Shown piece after piece: positions 25,852 to 37,394 of a DNA stretch of 64,000 bases (the first letter of the stretch is position 1; the number at the start of each line of letters is the position of its first letter). A program made the position numbers and the translations under genes. The stretch is taken from the NCBI GenBank assembly GCA_965644295.1, contig CBFFRP010000141.1, forward strand, positions 1 through 64,000, given 5' to 3'. The notes under the pieces were generated by a model. The model saw only the letters and a list, made by a program, of their open reading frames with translations, searched no databases and had not been told where the DNA came from. This DNA comes from Paraphysomonas bandaiensis (lineage: Eukaryota; Chrysophyceae).

Positions 25852-27544
25852 AGATCCCTTAATATTTAATATGAATATGCATATGTAATGTATAAATGTA
25901 TAGCGCCAACATATTAAAAAATACTATGTATATTATTATAAAGGTTTAATAACTAGTGAAGGAGAGGCAGCTCATATAGGAAGCTGCATTAGTAGTAAGC
26001 CATACAGATACAGAGCACTTTGAATCAGGGCCTTGTAACCATCAATGGTAATGCCATTATAATTGCCTGGAATTGTGCTCCCATTAATGGCATCCACTGG
26101 TACTTGATATATGCTATAAAGTATAAAGAATTAAGTGTTTTTTAAAATATATACATCCCCTACTCTCCGAAGAAACTCTAAACAATGTTCACGCAACTTT
26201 GCAGCTATTTTGTGACATGCTAATACCTTCCATATGAAGGCTTGCCAGAAGACCCTGATGTGCCAGTGGAAGGCGAAAAGAATGATGCTGTGTAGTTACG
26301 ATTCGTAGTGTTATCTGTTACATAACTTTAATAGTAATTGAAGGGGCACCACACTATCTATTGTGAGTGATATTATCCAGTTAGGCATTAGTGCTTACCA
26401 GGCCCTGCTTTGATTAGTCTATCACTTTAAAATAGTACTTTGGTCAGCATGAAGTGTTGTATGTCTAAAATATCCTGTGCTCAAATATCTTTCATGCAGA
26501 ACAATTAGATTAGCTTTATGAGCTACCATTTCACTGACGAGCTTCATGTAAACTTTCAATTGATAGTTTTGCTGATAGATTTCAATAAAAGTAAGTATTA
26601 GTGATTGTATAGTTCTATGACTGTTCAGTGGCATAAATATCTAGTTCTTGAATAGGGTCCATTTCTTCTGTTACACAATAAACAGTCACGACAACCCCCT
26701 GTACTCTTTATCAAGGAAGGGGAAGTCTTGAATAGCCCGAAAAGAATCTTTCACGGAGGGAGAAGACACACGGGAAAGGTGTTAGTGAGGCCCTCACGTA
26801 ATCTGCATGTGTTCTGCCAGAGACGACGAGAGTGCATAGAATTGGTGCAAAATCTTACCGTTATGTGCGTTGCTTGTCAAACATTTCGGCGCTATTCGTG
26901 ATGTAGTATGGACTGAACTCAGTCTGCAAGAAGACTTCCGCGATCAACATGTCTCCACCCAAATGGAAATGTGGTTACAGTTTAATTAGCAGTTGATTCA
27001 AGGAGTTTTAATTTTTTATTGTTCAAAACTTCATCTATGCATATATGATATACTTGTATATGATGGCGGTTGTTTCTTGTATTGCTTAACTATAGTGTGC
27101 ATGGTCGTGTAATATAATGCACAGTGCGTATGGTGTGCATGTGGACAGTGCCAGCGAGGGGCGGGGTGGCTTCCTCACATCAAGAACTTTCTTCTCTCCG
27201 TCGGCGGTATTTTTCGAACTACGGACCGTATAGCTCTTTTTCTTGAACGTATACCCTTCAAGGTATACGGCGTGGAATACAAGAATAGAAAAGTAGTTAT
27301 ATGTGCTGTATATTTGAAAAATAGCTTCCCCAGCTGTACCATATACCATATACCAGTATACGTATAGGATGGTGCCGCATATATAAGATGGATAAGAAGT
27401 GAAGTGAAGTGAAGGCCACGGAGCATAACTGAAGAGGATCCTGTCATCCAATATACATGTATATGTATATGTAGCCCCCATCTCATCCCTACAGATACAT
27501 ACACACACATATACACATAGCTCTACCATATCCCTCCACAGAAC
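25852..27544. other. Intergenic region, nothing recognised
   Basis: About 1.7 kb with only short, unremarkable open frames. The last 100 bases before the kinesin start are rich in ATACAC/TATATG repeats and should hold the promoter. Confidence 0.35.
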
Positions 27545-29859
27545 ATGGAGAGTGAGAGCATATCGGAGCACATCAGAGTGTACTGTCGACTTCGACCGGA
27601 GCTTCCGGAGGACCCCTCTTCCGGCTTCAGTGAAAGAGAGGGCGAGGGCGAGTTCTACCTGACAGGTGCCTGTAGCTGTAGGGGTAGTACATACTTATAT
27701 GTAGAGTATACATGTGTAGTCTGTTTACCACACATGTAGATGTCTGTCTGAGTGATAGCTGGGTCTCAGGTGGGGCCAGTGAAGGTGGGGCGGCTATCAC
27801 AGCATCCTCAGAGGATGGGGCGTGTACATACTTCTCATCCACATCCAAACGAGAGCATAAGTTTAAGGTGGATGGGTTCTTTGGGCCGGACACCTCGCAG
27901 AGTAAGGTACGCCTGCACGGATCTTGAATATATGATATATTTAGCTCATAGTTGTGTAGATTTATGACACTGCTGTGCGGCCTATTGTGGAGAGTGCACT
28001 GAGGGGATACTCCGGCACTGTGTTTGCATATGGTAAATCAGGGTTGGTAGTGGCATTATTCTAACCGATGGTGTAGGTCCTACTGGCAGTGGCAAAACGT
28101 ATACCATGATGGGAGAAGGTCTTGAAGTTAATAAAGGCATTGTTCCAAGGTAATTGACTGATACCGCAATATTTGGTTGTATTAACGCCAGGCTAGGGTC
28201 TTTGACCAACTGTTAGAGGCGTGTGTTGCCTCACGTGGCCTCGTGAGCATCACCATGTCTTATCTGCAAATATACTGCGAGACAGTGTCTGATCTGCTTG
28301 ATACAAGGACGAGCAACATGGCGGGAGCCCTCTCCATCCGCGAGAAGAATGGGACTGTATATGTGGAAAATCTAAGTGAGAGTGGAGTATCCTGCTACTC
28401 TGATGCGGCGGACCTTATCTCCCGGGGAAATGCGAATCGTGCAACAGCGGCAACCAATCGCAACGCCTCGTCATCTCGTAGTCACGCTGCAATACTAATA
28501 CGTGTGCGTACACCTGATTCACCTGATGGTAAGGCGCAAATAGATGGAAAGGCTGGCGCAAATGGAGAGGCAGTCAGGGAGAGTACACTTGTGCTGGTGG
28601 ATCTCGCTGGCAGCGAACGCGCTTCTGCTGTTGCGGGACGTTCTTACCTGCGTGCAGAGGAGAGCAAGAGTATTAACTTATCTCTGTCGGCTCTAGGAAA
28701 TTGTATAGCTGCTTTATCTTCTCAGGGAGCAGACAGAGCGAAACATGTACCTTACCGCGACTCAAAATTGACTCGCTTGCTGCAGGTAGAACTCATGCGT
28801 GAATTCATTGTTGACCCTTTAATATCGTTACCTTTGATAATACAGGGTAGTCTTGGAGGTGGTGCGCGGACAGCTGTAGTCGTTAATCTTCCCCCCGGCA
28901 ACGACTCTTCTGGCGAGGTGCTAAATGCTCTTCGGTTTGCGAGTCGTTGTGCCATGGTCACAGTTGTAGCCAAAGTTCACAGGGCGGTCGACTATGAGTC
29001 TCTGTTTGCGAAACTTCAACAGCGTTATGACGAACAAGAGCAACGAGAGCGTGATCAGCAGATGGATATCGAAAAGCAGTATGAGCAGATGGAGGCACAG
29101 GAAGCCACCATTGAGTCTCTCAGAGAGGAGGTAGCAGTGCTCAGAAGGCAGCTGAGTGCGGGAGTGGATGCTGAAAAAAACCGTTCTGATGAGACTAAAT
29201 GGGCAGAGCGACTTGATACAATTACCGCAGAGCACTTGAAGGAAATGACGGAGGCCCGACAGCGCAATGAGCAGCGAGTAGCGGCTTACAAACGATCTGC
29301 TGCAGACGCAGCACAGGAGATTTCATCCCTTCAGCGGGAGCTGCAGAATGAACGGGAGAGGCATTTAGAGGCAGTTAAGGATGTCAATCTGGTAAACGAA
29401 CGCTGTGCAGAATCGGAAAGGGGTTTCGAGGTGCGTATTCAAGAGCTTCTTGAGGAAAAAGAGGATCGGTCCCGGCGAATTCAGGAGTTGGAGCAAAGTG
29501 TGTCTGACCTGAAGACACAGGTGTCTGAGAAGAACGAAGTCATCAGCTTCTTGGAGCTAAAGCTTCAGTCAATGGCTAGCGGAGAGGGTGGTGACATGGT
29601 TTCTCGGGCACAGGTGGAGGAAATGGAAGCAATTTTTGAGGATACAATAAACCGCCTAGCTGACCGTGTTCTTCAACTAGAGTCGGGGAAAAGTACAGCT
29701 GGTGCGAATATGGGAGGGAGGGGAGGGGACGGGGGACTTCCAGCAGTTCCTCCAAGAGGTGGGGGAAATGCAAGAATAGAGCCGGGTAAGATACGGGCAG
29801 GAGGGGGAGGTATGCAGGTGCAGCAAGGACACAATACAAGGGCGAGGGGAAGGTTTTAA
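27545..29859 (+). CDS. Kinesin with N-terminal motor domain
   Basis: This is a microtubule motor. Six exons were placed by frame continuity: 27545-27665, 27770-27906, 27960-28032, 28077-28149, 28197-28785 and 28846-29859, giving 668 aa. The order is: motor start HIRVYCRLRP, DGFFGPDTSQ, FAYG followed by the P-loop GPTGSGKT (about 110-117), switch I NASSSRSH (about 222), switch II DLAGSE (about 270), YRDSKLTRLLQ and the neck region near 355. A coiled coil covers about 370-560, and a Gly/Arg-rich tail (GGRGGDGG, ARGRF) ends the protein. It looks kinesin-1-like but with a short tail and no cargo domain I recognise. The intron at 28786-28845 is 60 bp, in frame and without stops, so retention would only insert 20 residues into the motor after LLQ. 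Confidence 0.9.
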
Positions 29860-30195
29860 TTTAGGTGATATGGCGTGTTTGCGATGAGCGTTGCATGCAG
29901 TTGATAATTATACCAGTGATATCTTAAATTTACTTCTCGCATACTTGAGAGGGTACAGGTATTCGATAGGGTAGATGAAATGTGAAATGTATGCCTTAGA
30001 TGAAAGCACTTGTCACGAAAGATTTCCAAGTTGTGTGTATGATATTTTTTGTGGTATATAATATGTAACATCATATAACGTATTGTTCAAGTTCGAGACA
30101 TCAGTGGTGAGTTTTTGACGCCACAACTGGTTACGGTATTTACGGTGACATCAAAAGCATCATTACGTAATGCTTGCTGGTGCCTTTTTTAATCG
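29860..30195. other. Intergenic region
   Basis: No feature is seen beyond the presumed 3' end of the kinesin gene. Confidence 0.3.
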
Positions 30196-30745
30196 TATAG
30201 GGCCAGCAGGCCAGTCATTTCCCATCTAACACGTGCAAGAACGCTACGATGTGAATGTGCCCGCACCAAGACGCCCACGCCATGACATTTGTGACGTGCT
30301 TCGTTCCATTGGAGCACAGGAACATCATGTAAGTTCCCGTTCATCGCCGCCCCGCTTATGGCGTTGGTGGTGCATCCCTCTGTTCTGTTGGAGTGCAGGA
30401 ACTTCACCACCTCCAAGTGTCCGTTTTACGGCCATGTCTATGGCGTTTTGGTGGTGCACCCCTTCGATGGAGATGCAGGAATTGCACCACGTCCAAGTGA
30501 CCATTCTACGCCGCTCCGTGCATGGCGTAAGTGGTGCATCCTCTCTTTGCGATGGACATGCAGGAATCGCACGATGTCGAGATGTCCATTCTTGATTGCT
30601 CTGTTCATTGCTTCGGCGGTGCACCCCTCTGTTCGACTGGAGAGTGCAGAAATTGCACGATATTCAAGTGGCCGTTCTCCGACGCCCAGTCCATTGCACA
30701 AGAGGCGAAACTCAGAGACGGCGCGTTGCAAAGGCGAACTTATTA
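30196..30745 (-). pseudogene. Ankyrin-repeat protein pseudogene
   Basis: Read on the minus strand in changing frames, the sequence gives successive ankyrin units: AMDWASENGHLNIVQFLHS, then TEGCTAEAMNRAIKNGHLDI, then NGHLDVVQFLH, NGHLEVVKFLHSNRTEGCTT and a last decayed CGHIHIVAFLHV. At least three frameshifts and several stops separate them, so there is no intact gene. The 33-residue unit with NRTEGCT and NGHLEVV is typical of the large ankyrin families of oomycetes and relatives. No flanking start or end is recognisable. Confidence 0.75.
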
Positions 30746-30896
30746 CCTGCCGCCGCGAATCGATCGCCGTCGCAAAGGTCGATCCAGCGACAAGCCTACC
30801 TGTAGCATGGCGATTGCGGATCGCACCGAGTTATTGGTGCAGTAACTCGTTGTCATGCATGAGAGTGAGTGCTCAACGCAATTGAGCGCGCATTCA

Positions 30897-31577
30897 GAAA
30901 ATAAATATCCATCTTGGACACACTTTGCCTTTTTCCTTTGCCGCGACTACAATCTGGCTATTACGCCCGGAGAATTAGTTGGGCTTTGTGGTCCCTCTGG
31001 ACGTGGAAAATCAACTATTATCAATTTGGTTATCCGCTTTTATGATTTGAAGCAAGGTCAGGTGTTGCTGGACGGCTTGGATATCAAACGGTCGCAAATC
31101 GGATATATCGGCCAAGAATCTGTGTTGTGTGCAGGAAGCATTTTCGACAATATTTCGTATGGCCTTAACTTGACTTCTGAGGAATTGACTACTGGGCGCG
31201 CCGCTAGTATGGAGCGAGCGATTGCTGCAGCTCAACAAGCGAATGCACATGAATTCATCTCGTCTTTCCCTGATGTGGGCTCGAATGACTTATCTTTGAG
31301 CGGAGGTCAGAAACAGCGCATTGCTATTGCTCGTGCTTTGGTGAAGCGTCCTGCTATTTTACTATCGGATGTGAGCGATTGGTGCAGAAGAGCAATAATG
31401 TGCACGCTGCGTCTCGTGCTCACACTACTCTTGTGACTTGTGATTGCACATCGCCTGACAACTATTCGTAATGCTGACAAGGTTGTGGTAGTTAAGCAAG
31501 GAGAGGTTGTGGAAAAGGAAACACGATGAATTGCTGCAGCTAAAAATGTTTATGCTGAGCTATGGCGCAAACAATAA
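30897..31577 (+). pseudogene. ABC transporter (ABCB type) nucleotide-binding domain pseudogene
   Basis: The fragment reads DYNLAITPGELVGLCG, a Walker A variant GPSGRGKST, Q-loop IGQESVL, signature LSGGQKQRIAIARAL, then ILLSD and a break. The expected DEATSALD (Walker B and D-loop) is missing, and the frame changes before the H-loop region VIAHRLTTIRNADKVVVV. A stop follows soon after. The transmembrane half is absent upstream. The order and motifs fit the C-terminal half of a P-glycoprotein-like exporter. The deletion of the catalytic Glu region and the frameshift make an active ATPase impossible. Confidence 0.85.
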
Positions 31578-31830
31578 GGCGGAGGAGAACAGTAAATAGA
31601 TGTAGAAATGTATACTCGTAGCTAGTAGCGCTACTTATGCATGCAGATAGAAGTTTTGCAGAAAATCATTTGTACTATGAAAACAAGCACCAACCTCAAT
31701 TCCTCGTAATTTACTGCACTGCTACTTGAAAGTGAAAGCTGCTAGAGAAACATATATGTTTGGTTTGTTTTAGCTTGCTGTGCTATATATAAAGTGTATT
31801 GACGATTTTTCTAAAATACAATGATTCTTC
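31578..31830. other. Intergenic region
   Basis: A short AT-rich gap between the ABC pseudogene and the convergent ATPase-nuclease gene. Confidence 0.3.
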
Positions 31831-33867
31831 TTATACCATTAGTCTTTTCAATTCTGTCATCAATCTATTAAATGTAACCTTCGACACCTTCTTAAGCAAA
31901 CTCTTTATTTCTTCTGAATCATCGTTATCACAATCTCGGAGTTGATTAGCTTTGAATATACCAAGTTTATCCAATAACGCCTTCATGGAGTCTTTGTTAC
32001 CACATGCGTCACCGTGCAGCATCTCCCAAACTTGTGATTCAAGTGCTAATATGTCGTCATTGACATGTGATTTCGTCCCAACGTCAGCGGTAGCATAAGC
32101 CGTAGTGATGGACAAGTTGGACAATGTCTCGCTTAATGGATCAGCACTTTTTCGAAAATCTATAATATCGCGCTTAATCTCATTGCCGTCGTAATGATAA
32201 ACTTCGATTGGTGCTGCTTTGTCAGGTTTCGGAATGTGAGCATGAACTATACTTACATCTGCATCACTGGCTATAAACCACCAATTGGGCTTCTTGTCAG
32301 GAATTACCGATATAAAATTAACTATCACGATTTTCGCGAGCTTCAGGGCACTCTTGTATTGAATAGATTGATCTTCGTAGTGGGCTTTAAGATCACGTTC
32401 AGTTGCATCTGCCACAAGTTCATATCCATATCTACTCCCGTTATTGGCAACAAATATATCTAATCGCTTTTGAGATCCAATGGTGGCATTTCGCGCCTCG
32501 CAGGTAACGCGCCAATTAATACAGTGCGCCATTTGCTGCAGAATGCCATAAAGTTGAAAATGATAGGCGAATTCGAAAGGAGTTCGATTTTTCTTCAAAC
32601 TTGTCTCGTGGAACAAAGATTTTCTGTCAAAGTACTGAATTCCTTGAAATAAACAGCGCAGCATATCCAAATCGCACGTGGTAGGACTCTTGAATGCTAG
32701 AGTCGTTCCTGCAGGAAGAGAACGCATGGTATCAGCAAACCTAGAGTATAGCGCTAGTCGTAATAGTGGCGCCGCAAATCGAATGATTGGCTCATTATTG
32801 ACCATCTCTCGAACGATGACACCCTCCGTCTCCATATAGTCAACAGCCTTACGATGATTGTCGTTGTACGCATCCGCAAGATAATCCGCACTCAACAGAC
32901 TCCTTGTTATCGCAAGAACAGTGCTTAATTCCACACCATTTCGCTCGCGCATCAAACTGGCTTCGATGCATTTGAAAACAGAAGAGGTCACAATTTCGCC
33001 AAACACAGCAGCGCCGCATACGTAGGCAACCCACCTTCCAATTGTTATGTTTTCAATTCCAGTGCGCTGGATCCATTCGTGAAAAAGTTTGCACAGGAGT
33101 GATGTTAGCCCAGCGTGACCTTGAGTGCGGCCATATATATCAGCTGCATAATGATAAATGTCCACCCCGATGTCATTGCCGTACTCATTCAGCATTGCAT
33201 GCACCTCTTCGAAGGACCCCTGACGAAGGCGAACGCAGAGCGACACATTGAACGGTGATGCAGCAGTATCAATATCGTCATTGACTCCTGTTAACCTAGT
33301 TATGTGAAACACGCCTATACCCAAAACAGCAGATATTGCGTAAGGTGGCGATACTTTCGAAATTGCATTAGTGGTTTGGACCGTACGAAGAATGCGGAGA
33401 ATGTCGGTTCGCCACTTTGCATCGTAATTCAAGATGACATCAAGCTCATCGAGCAGCAGCATAACTTTTCCGTCAAAATTTGCGCTCCTAAAGACATCCA
33501 AAAAATCTTCTCCACTCGCAAACTGTTGTATGGGCTCATACACAGCTTTCATTCTGCTGTAGAGCGAAGGCCAGAAGTTTGCTTCCTTAACGCCTTCCAA
33601 TGACACACATATTGGAAGGACATTATTCTCATGTTGCGTCAATCCGTGAATAATGAGACTTAGCAAGCTCGATTTGCCAGCTTGGCGATGAGCATGCAAA
33701 AGAATGTATGAATCTGAGCTGAGTTCAGCAACAATCTCATTCACAGTGTTGCTTCGGTCTATAAAATAACTACGCGCCCAATTGAGTGGCCCGCCACAGT
33801 AGAATTCCTTTTTTCTCCTTGTTGAGTGGTGGTATAGACGCAAGGGGCGCCACTCTGGCTTCATCAT
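31831..33867 (-). CDS. Crinkler (CR)-type P-loop ATPase fused to a PD-(D/E)XK-like nuclease
   Basis: An intact, intronless frame of 678 aa. YFIDRSN (about 34-40) precedes Walker A HRQAGKSSLL (60-69) and Walker B VMLLLDELD (135-143), an arrangement seen in STAND/AAA-like ATPases of the Crinkler-RHS (CR) proteins. At the C-terminal side, FEFAYHFQ (E432), RLDIFV (D470) and YGYELVAD (E483) give an E...D...E-x-[K/A]-like pattern resembling the REase-fold nuclease half of that group, with the Lys replaced. A long charged tail follows. CR proteins are known as oomycete and chytrid effectors and occur widely in free-living protists. No N-terminal LFLAK-type secretion module or signal peptide is visible, so an internal or transposon-related role is equally possible. 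Neighbours are pseudogenes and a retroelement. The overall call is family-level inference from motifs. Confidence 0.6.
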   Translation of the reverse strand: MMKPEWRPLRLYHHSTRRKKEFYCGGPLNWARSYFIDRSNTVNEIVAELSSDSYILLHAHRQAGKSSLLSLIIHGLTQHENNVLPICVSLEGVKEANFWPSLYSRMKAVYEPIQQFASGEDFLDVFRSANFDGKVMLLLDELDVILNYDAKWRTDILRILRTVQTTNAISKVSPPYAISAVLGIGVFHITRLTGVNDDIDTAASPFNVSLCVRLRQGSFEEVHAMLNEYGNDIGVDIYHYAADIYGRTQGHAGLTSLLCKLFHEWIQRTGIENITIGRWVAYVCGAAVFGEIVTSSVFKCIEASLMRERNGVELSTVLAITRSLLSADYLADAYNDNHRKAVDYMETEGVIVREMVNNEPIIRFAAPLLRLALYSRFADTMRSLPAGTTLAFKSPTTCDLDMLRCLFQGIQYFDRKSLFHETSLKKNRTPFEFAYHFQLYGILQQMAHCINWRVTCEARNATIGSQKRLDIFVANNGSRYGYELVADATERDLKAHYEDQSIQYKSALKLAKIVIVNFISVIPDKKPNWWFIASDADVSIVHAHIPKPDKAAPIEVYHYDGNEIKRDIIDFRKSADPLSETLSNLSITTAYATADVGTKSHVNDDILALESQVWEMLHGDACGNKDSMKALLDKLGIFKANQLRDCDNDDSEEIKSLLKKVSKVTFNRLMTELKRLMV

Positions 33868-34202
33868 TCTTTTGTGGATTCGTTTCTTTCAACGCTGCTG
33901 TGCCTTCCATTGTCGCAAGGGAAGCCTCTCATAGAACTTCAGATTCTTATCTGAAGAAGTAAACTATTAGTCGCTTATCGTGCGAAAGCCTCGTCTCGTG
34001 GTGTTGATAGACAATACAATGCCATGTTAACGGTCCCTCTACAGCCAGCTCAATGATTGTACCATAGACATCTACTGTATACACAGGGACTATTTCTCAT
34101 ACCGAGAATTTTTACCATCGTATCGGCACTCAGCCCCTCCCTCTGCGCAACACAATTGAGCCAAAAATACTCGACATTACTGAAAATTTTTATTTTGACT
34201 GT
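33868..34202. other. Intergenic region upstream of the ATPase-nuclease gene
   Basis: No feature is recognised. A short alternative frame opens at an upstream ATG (about 33911 on the minus strand) but is out of frame with the gene and ends quickly. Confidence 0.3.
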
Positions 34203-34563
34203 TCAAGATAGGTGTGTCACTATGTCTGACACTCTGTTCTTTCTCTTCTGCCCAATTTTGCGTGTCTCCACACAGTCAAGTATTTCACGGGAGTGAATTC
34301 CCATCATATCCCGAGCAACTTGGTCTTCAGGTGAATCCTCTTCTCCTTGAAGTAGATATACCTTCTGTTGCAAGATGTCAACGCGAGCTTGCAAATACTT
34401 GCAATCGTTCTGTGCCTTCTCCAATTTCTTGCTCTCTCTTGCTCTCTCTCTTGTAACGCTTTAACTGTTTATATAAATAATCTCTATCAAGCTTCTTTCT
34501 TCCAGGGCCTTGATGAGGCTCACTACCTGAACAAAATTCGCAAGTCATCCTATTTTGGTGCAA
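34203..34563 (-). pseudogene. Possible decayed coding fragment with CxxC and coiled coil
   Basis: On the minus strand, CEFCSGSEPHQGPGRKKLDR leads into a Lys/Arg/Glu-rich stretch. A coiled-coil-like segment (KYLQARVDILQQKVYLLQ) lies in the next frame. The frames meet in a GAGAGA microsatellite near 34430, suggesting a slip. I do not recognise the protein. It may belong to the adjacent retroelement. Confidence 0.25.
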
Positions 34564-35039
34564 TGGTAATGAGATATTTGAAGTTGTGAATGCCTTTCAA
34601 ATTGACAAGACTTTTTCAAACTTTGAAATTTCAAAAAAAGCCGCATCTTGAACAGGCATGCACAAATTCAAATTCCAAGTCTGCTGGTTCCCACCGATAG
34701 CCTAATCATGAATACTATGTAATGGAATAATATCAAGTTGATATTATATGATATTGCTTGTTATGGTTGTACTGAGAGCTGGAGCTGACTCACACTTGAA
34801 CTGCTGCTGATGCATGAGATATGGGTCCTGTACTTTATATAGAATACTACAACTACGGCTGGAATACAGATAATAGTTGACTCAATATTTGAGACATTCG
34901 TGAACAAAAAAATGCAAAGAATGCCGATACGATTAAAAACCCAGTTTTTGTGAAAAAAAGATATTTTGCGTAAAACTCAGTTTTTGGATTATATTGAGGG
35001 TCGTGGAGGCGTCATCATGCCATCATGTAATGGAGGAAA
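34564..35039. other. Intergenic region with a short dispersed repeat
   Basis: The stretch 34849-34887, beginning ACAACTACGGCTGG, recurs almost unchanged at 48294-48332. Nothing else stands out. Confidence 0.4.
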
Positions 35040-37394
35040 ATGCCAAGGAGGACAGTAAAGTTAGTGGATGTTGCCTTATGAGTGTGTTCCTGGGAGGAAA
35101 GGTGCCCGAGTTATCCTGGTTGAGAGGAAATGGGGGTGCAAGGCGTATGTATTAGTCCCGAAGGCCGATAGACGGAAAGACTGGGAGGAAAAGGCACAAA
35201 CAGGATATTTTGTGGGTTTCCCAGATGAGCAGATGGGGTATCAAGTGTTGATAGGAGATACAATAGTCACGTCTGTTCATGTCCTGTTTGATGTATCAGT
35301 ACCCGAGAGATCGGCTGATTACTACCGAGAAATGGACTAAGCCACGGTGGCAGTGGTTCCTCAGGGAGGAGTGTTATCGACAAAACCCATGTGAAGATGG
35401 CGGCCAACTGTACAACAAGACCACGCGAATATAGATTCGGAAAGAGGTCTAACTGTGGGATATAGATCCCTGATGTCAGGTGGTGAGGAGCAACTGGAAG
35501 TTAAGACTCCTATTCACATCATCGCGGATGAGTGAAGACCTTGTGACAAGAGTATCTGCTAGTTCTGGATCTCGTGACGACGGGACCAGCGGACATTTAT
35601 TACAGCAGTTGACTGGGACGGTTCCATCCCCTTCTGACTTCGTAAGTGCTCCGGGAGAGGAAGCTCCATCAGATCGCTCAACTAGGGGCAGGCGCACAAG
35701 GGCTCCAAGGGTGGTGACGAATGTGTCAGTAGTAGGTGAGAAGCACGTATTACCTTCGTGTGACGAAGTGGAGTGCAGCCTACTAGAGGAGGCAGATTCC
35801 ATCTGGTGCACGTCAGCGGGACCTAAGGTGCCTCAGACATATATGCCGAATCCTTGGAGTTGCCGGAACGGAAGCAATGGAGTTCAGCCAGGCTGAATAT
35901 GACGAACTGGAATGAAGGGAAGTAATGGAAGTTAAGCCCATACCTACCCCAATGTCACTCCATTGACAGCAAGACAGGCTGAGCGTGACAGACTGGAACG
36001 AAGGGAAGTAATGGAAGTTAAGCCCATCCCTACCCCAGTGTCACTGCAATTTGAATCCTGAGTATGTCTTTGCTTTGAAACGCAACAAGGAGGGTGCGAT
36101 TCAACGATAGAAAGCAAGACTTGTGGTACTTGGATGCGGAGGCCATGAGGTTGGTAGAGCCAACAATTATACTCCAGTGGTAAAAGCGGTAACAGTAAGA
36201 TTGCTATTAGCTATCGCGTTTGTTATGAATATGGTGGTGCATCAACTCGACGTATTCTTGTATATGCAGATATAAAAGGAGATGTGTGTATAAGTATGCA
36301 ACACCAGATTTCAAATTGCCACCAGGATATTGCTTTAAACTGAAGAAAGTTTATATGGTCTTCGAAGCTCACCACGGTCATGATGATAATATGCTGAGAG
36401 CATGTCGAGATACGAATATTATTTTGGAAATTAAGCGACGAGTATGTGAAAGGTTCGATATTACAGATATGAATGAGATTGGCAAGTTTTTTGAATGTGA
36501 GAGTGACAAGAACTCCGAATTGTCTCAAACTTGACCAGACAGTGTTCATCAAAAAGATATTGGTGAAGTATGTGGATTTTTTGGGTTCAAGGGACAAGAC
36601 TCGGCGATTCCCACTACCTAGTGATGTCATGGATAGGATCAAAGTGGGAGTGGAACATGTGCATTCGACTGAAGAGCAGGAATTAGTTGACAATTTTCCC
36701 TATCGTCCACTAATAGGAGCGTTACTCTATTTATCTATGAATACAAGGCCGGAGCAGTGGGAGTATTGTTACGATTCTTAACGAAAGTTAATATCACTGT
36801 ATGTAAGCTCATGATGTATTTAATGCAGTATGTACGAGGTACTACAGATAAAGGCATTCATTATAGAGGGAGAGATTTTGATCTTCATATGTTCACTGAT
36901 GCTGACTGGGCAGGCGATCCGTTGACGAGGAGGTCGACTTCAGGATATAATATGTTTGGAGCTGGTGGACACTATCGTGGGGTTCTAAACTTCAGTCTAC
37001 TGTAGCTACATCGACTATGAAAGCAGAGTATCAATGCTTATATAACGGATTACAGGAAATGATATGGTCTCGGGGGGTGACTAGAGAAGTAGGGTTGAAA
37101 ATTGACGAGCCCACACCATTATTCCTGGATAGTCAAAGTGCTCAGGATATATCGGAAAATCCAGTGCAACATCAACGATCGAAACATATTGAGATTAAGT
37201 ATCATATGATTAGAGAGCATGTGGATCCCGAACAGTTTAATACAGTGAAATTAATTCATGTGAGCAGTCGACAACAGATTGCTGATATTTATACCAAGGA
37301 TTTGTGTGGTCCAATATTCATTGAACAGAGGGAGCGAAATCTTGGGGAAAATTTAAGACTACTGAACAAATTATCGCAGAGGTACCCAAGGTAA
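35040..37394 (+). mobile_element. Copia-type retrotransposon, decayed internal region
   Basis: In order: the integrase C-terminal part (35068-35340; GCKAYVLVPKADRR, TGYFVGFP, VHVLFD), a Ser/Thr-rich linker (35480-35896), fragments of reverse transcriptase (about 36060-36780; PLIGALLYLSMNTRPE) and RNase H (36757-37394; HMFTDADWAGDP, RRSTSGY, MKAEYQCL, VSSRQQIADIYTKDL). Stops and frame changes lie between blocks, and gag, protease and the integrase catalytic core are missing, so it cannot move by itself. An 86-bp tandem duplication (about 35889-36060) sits at the linker-RT junction. Confidence 0.85.
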
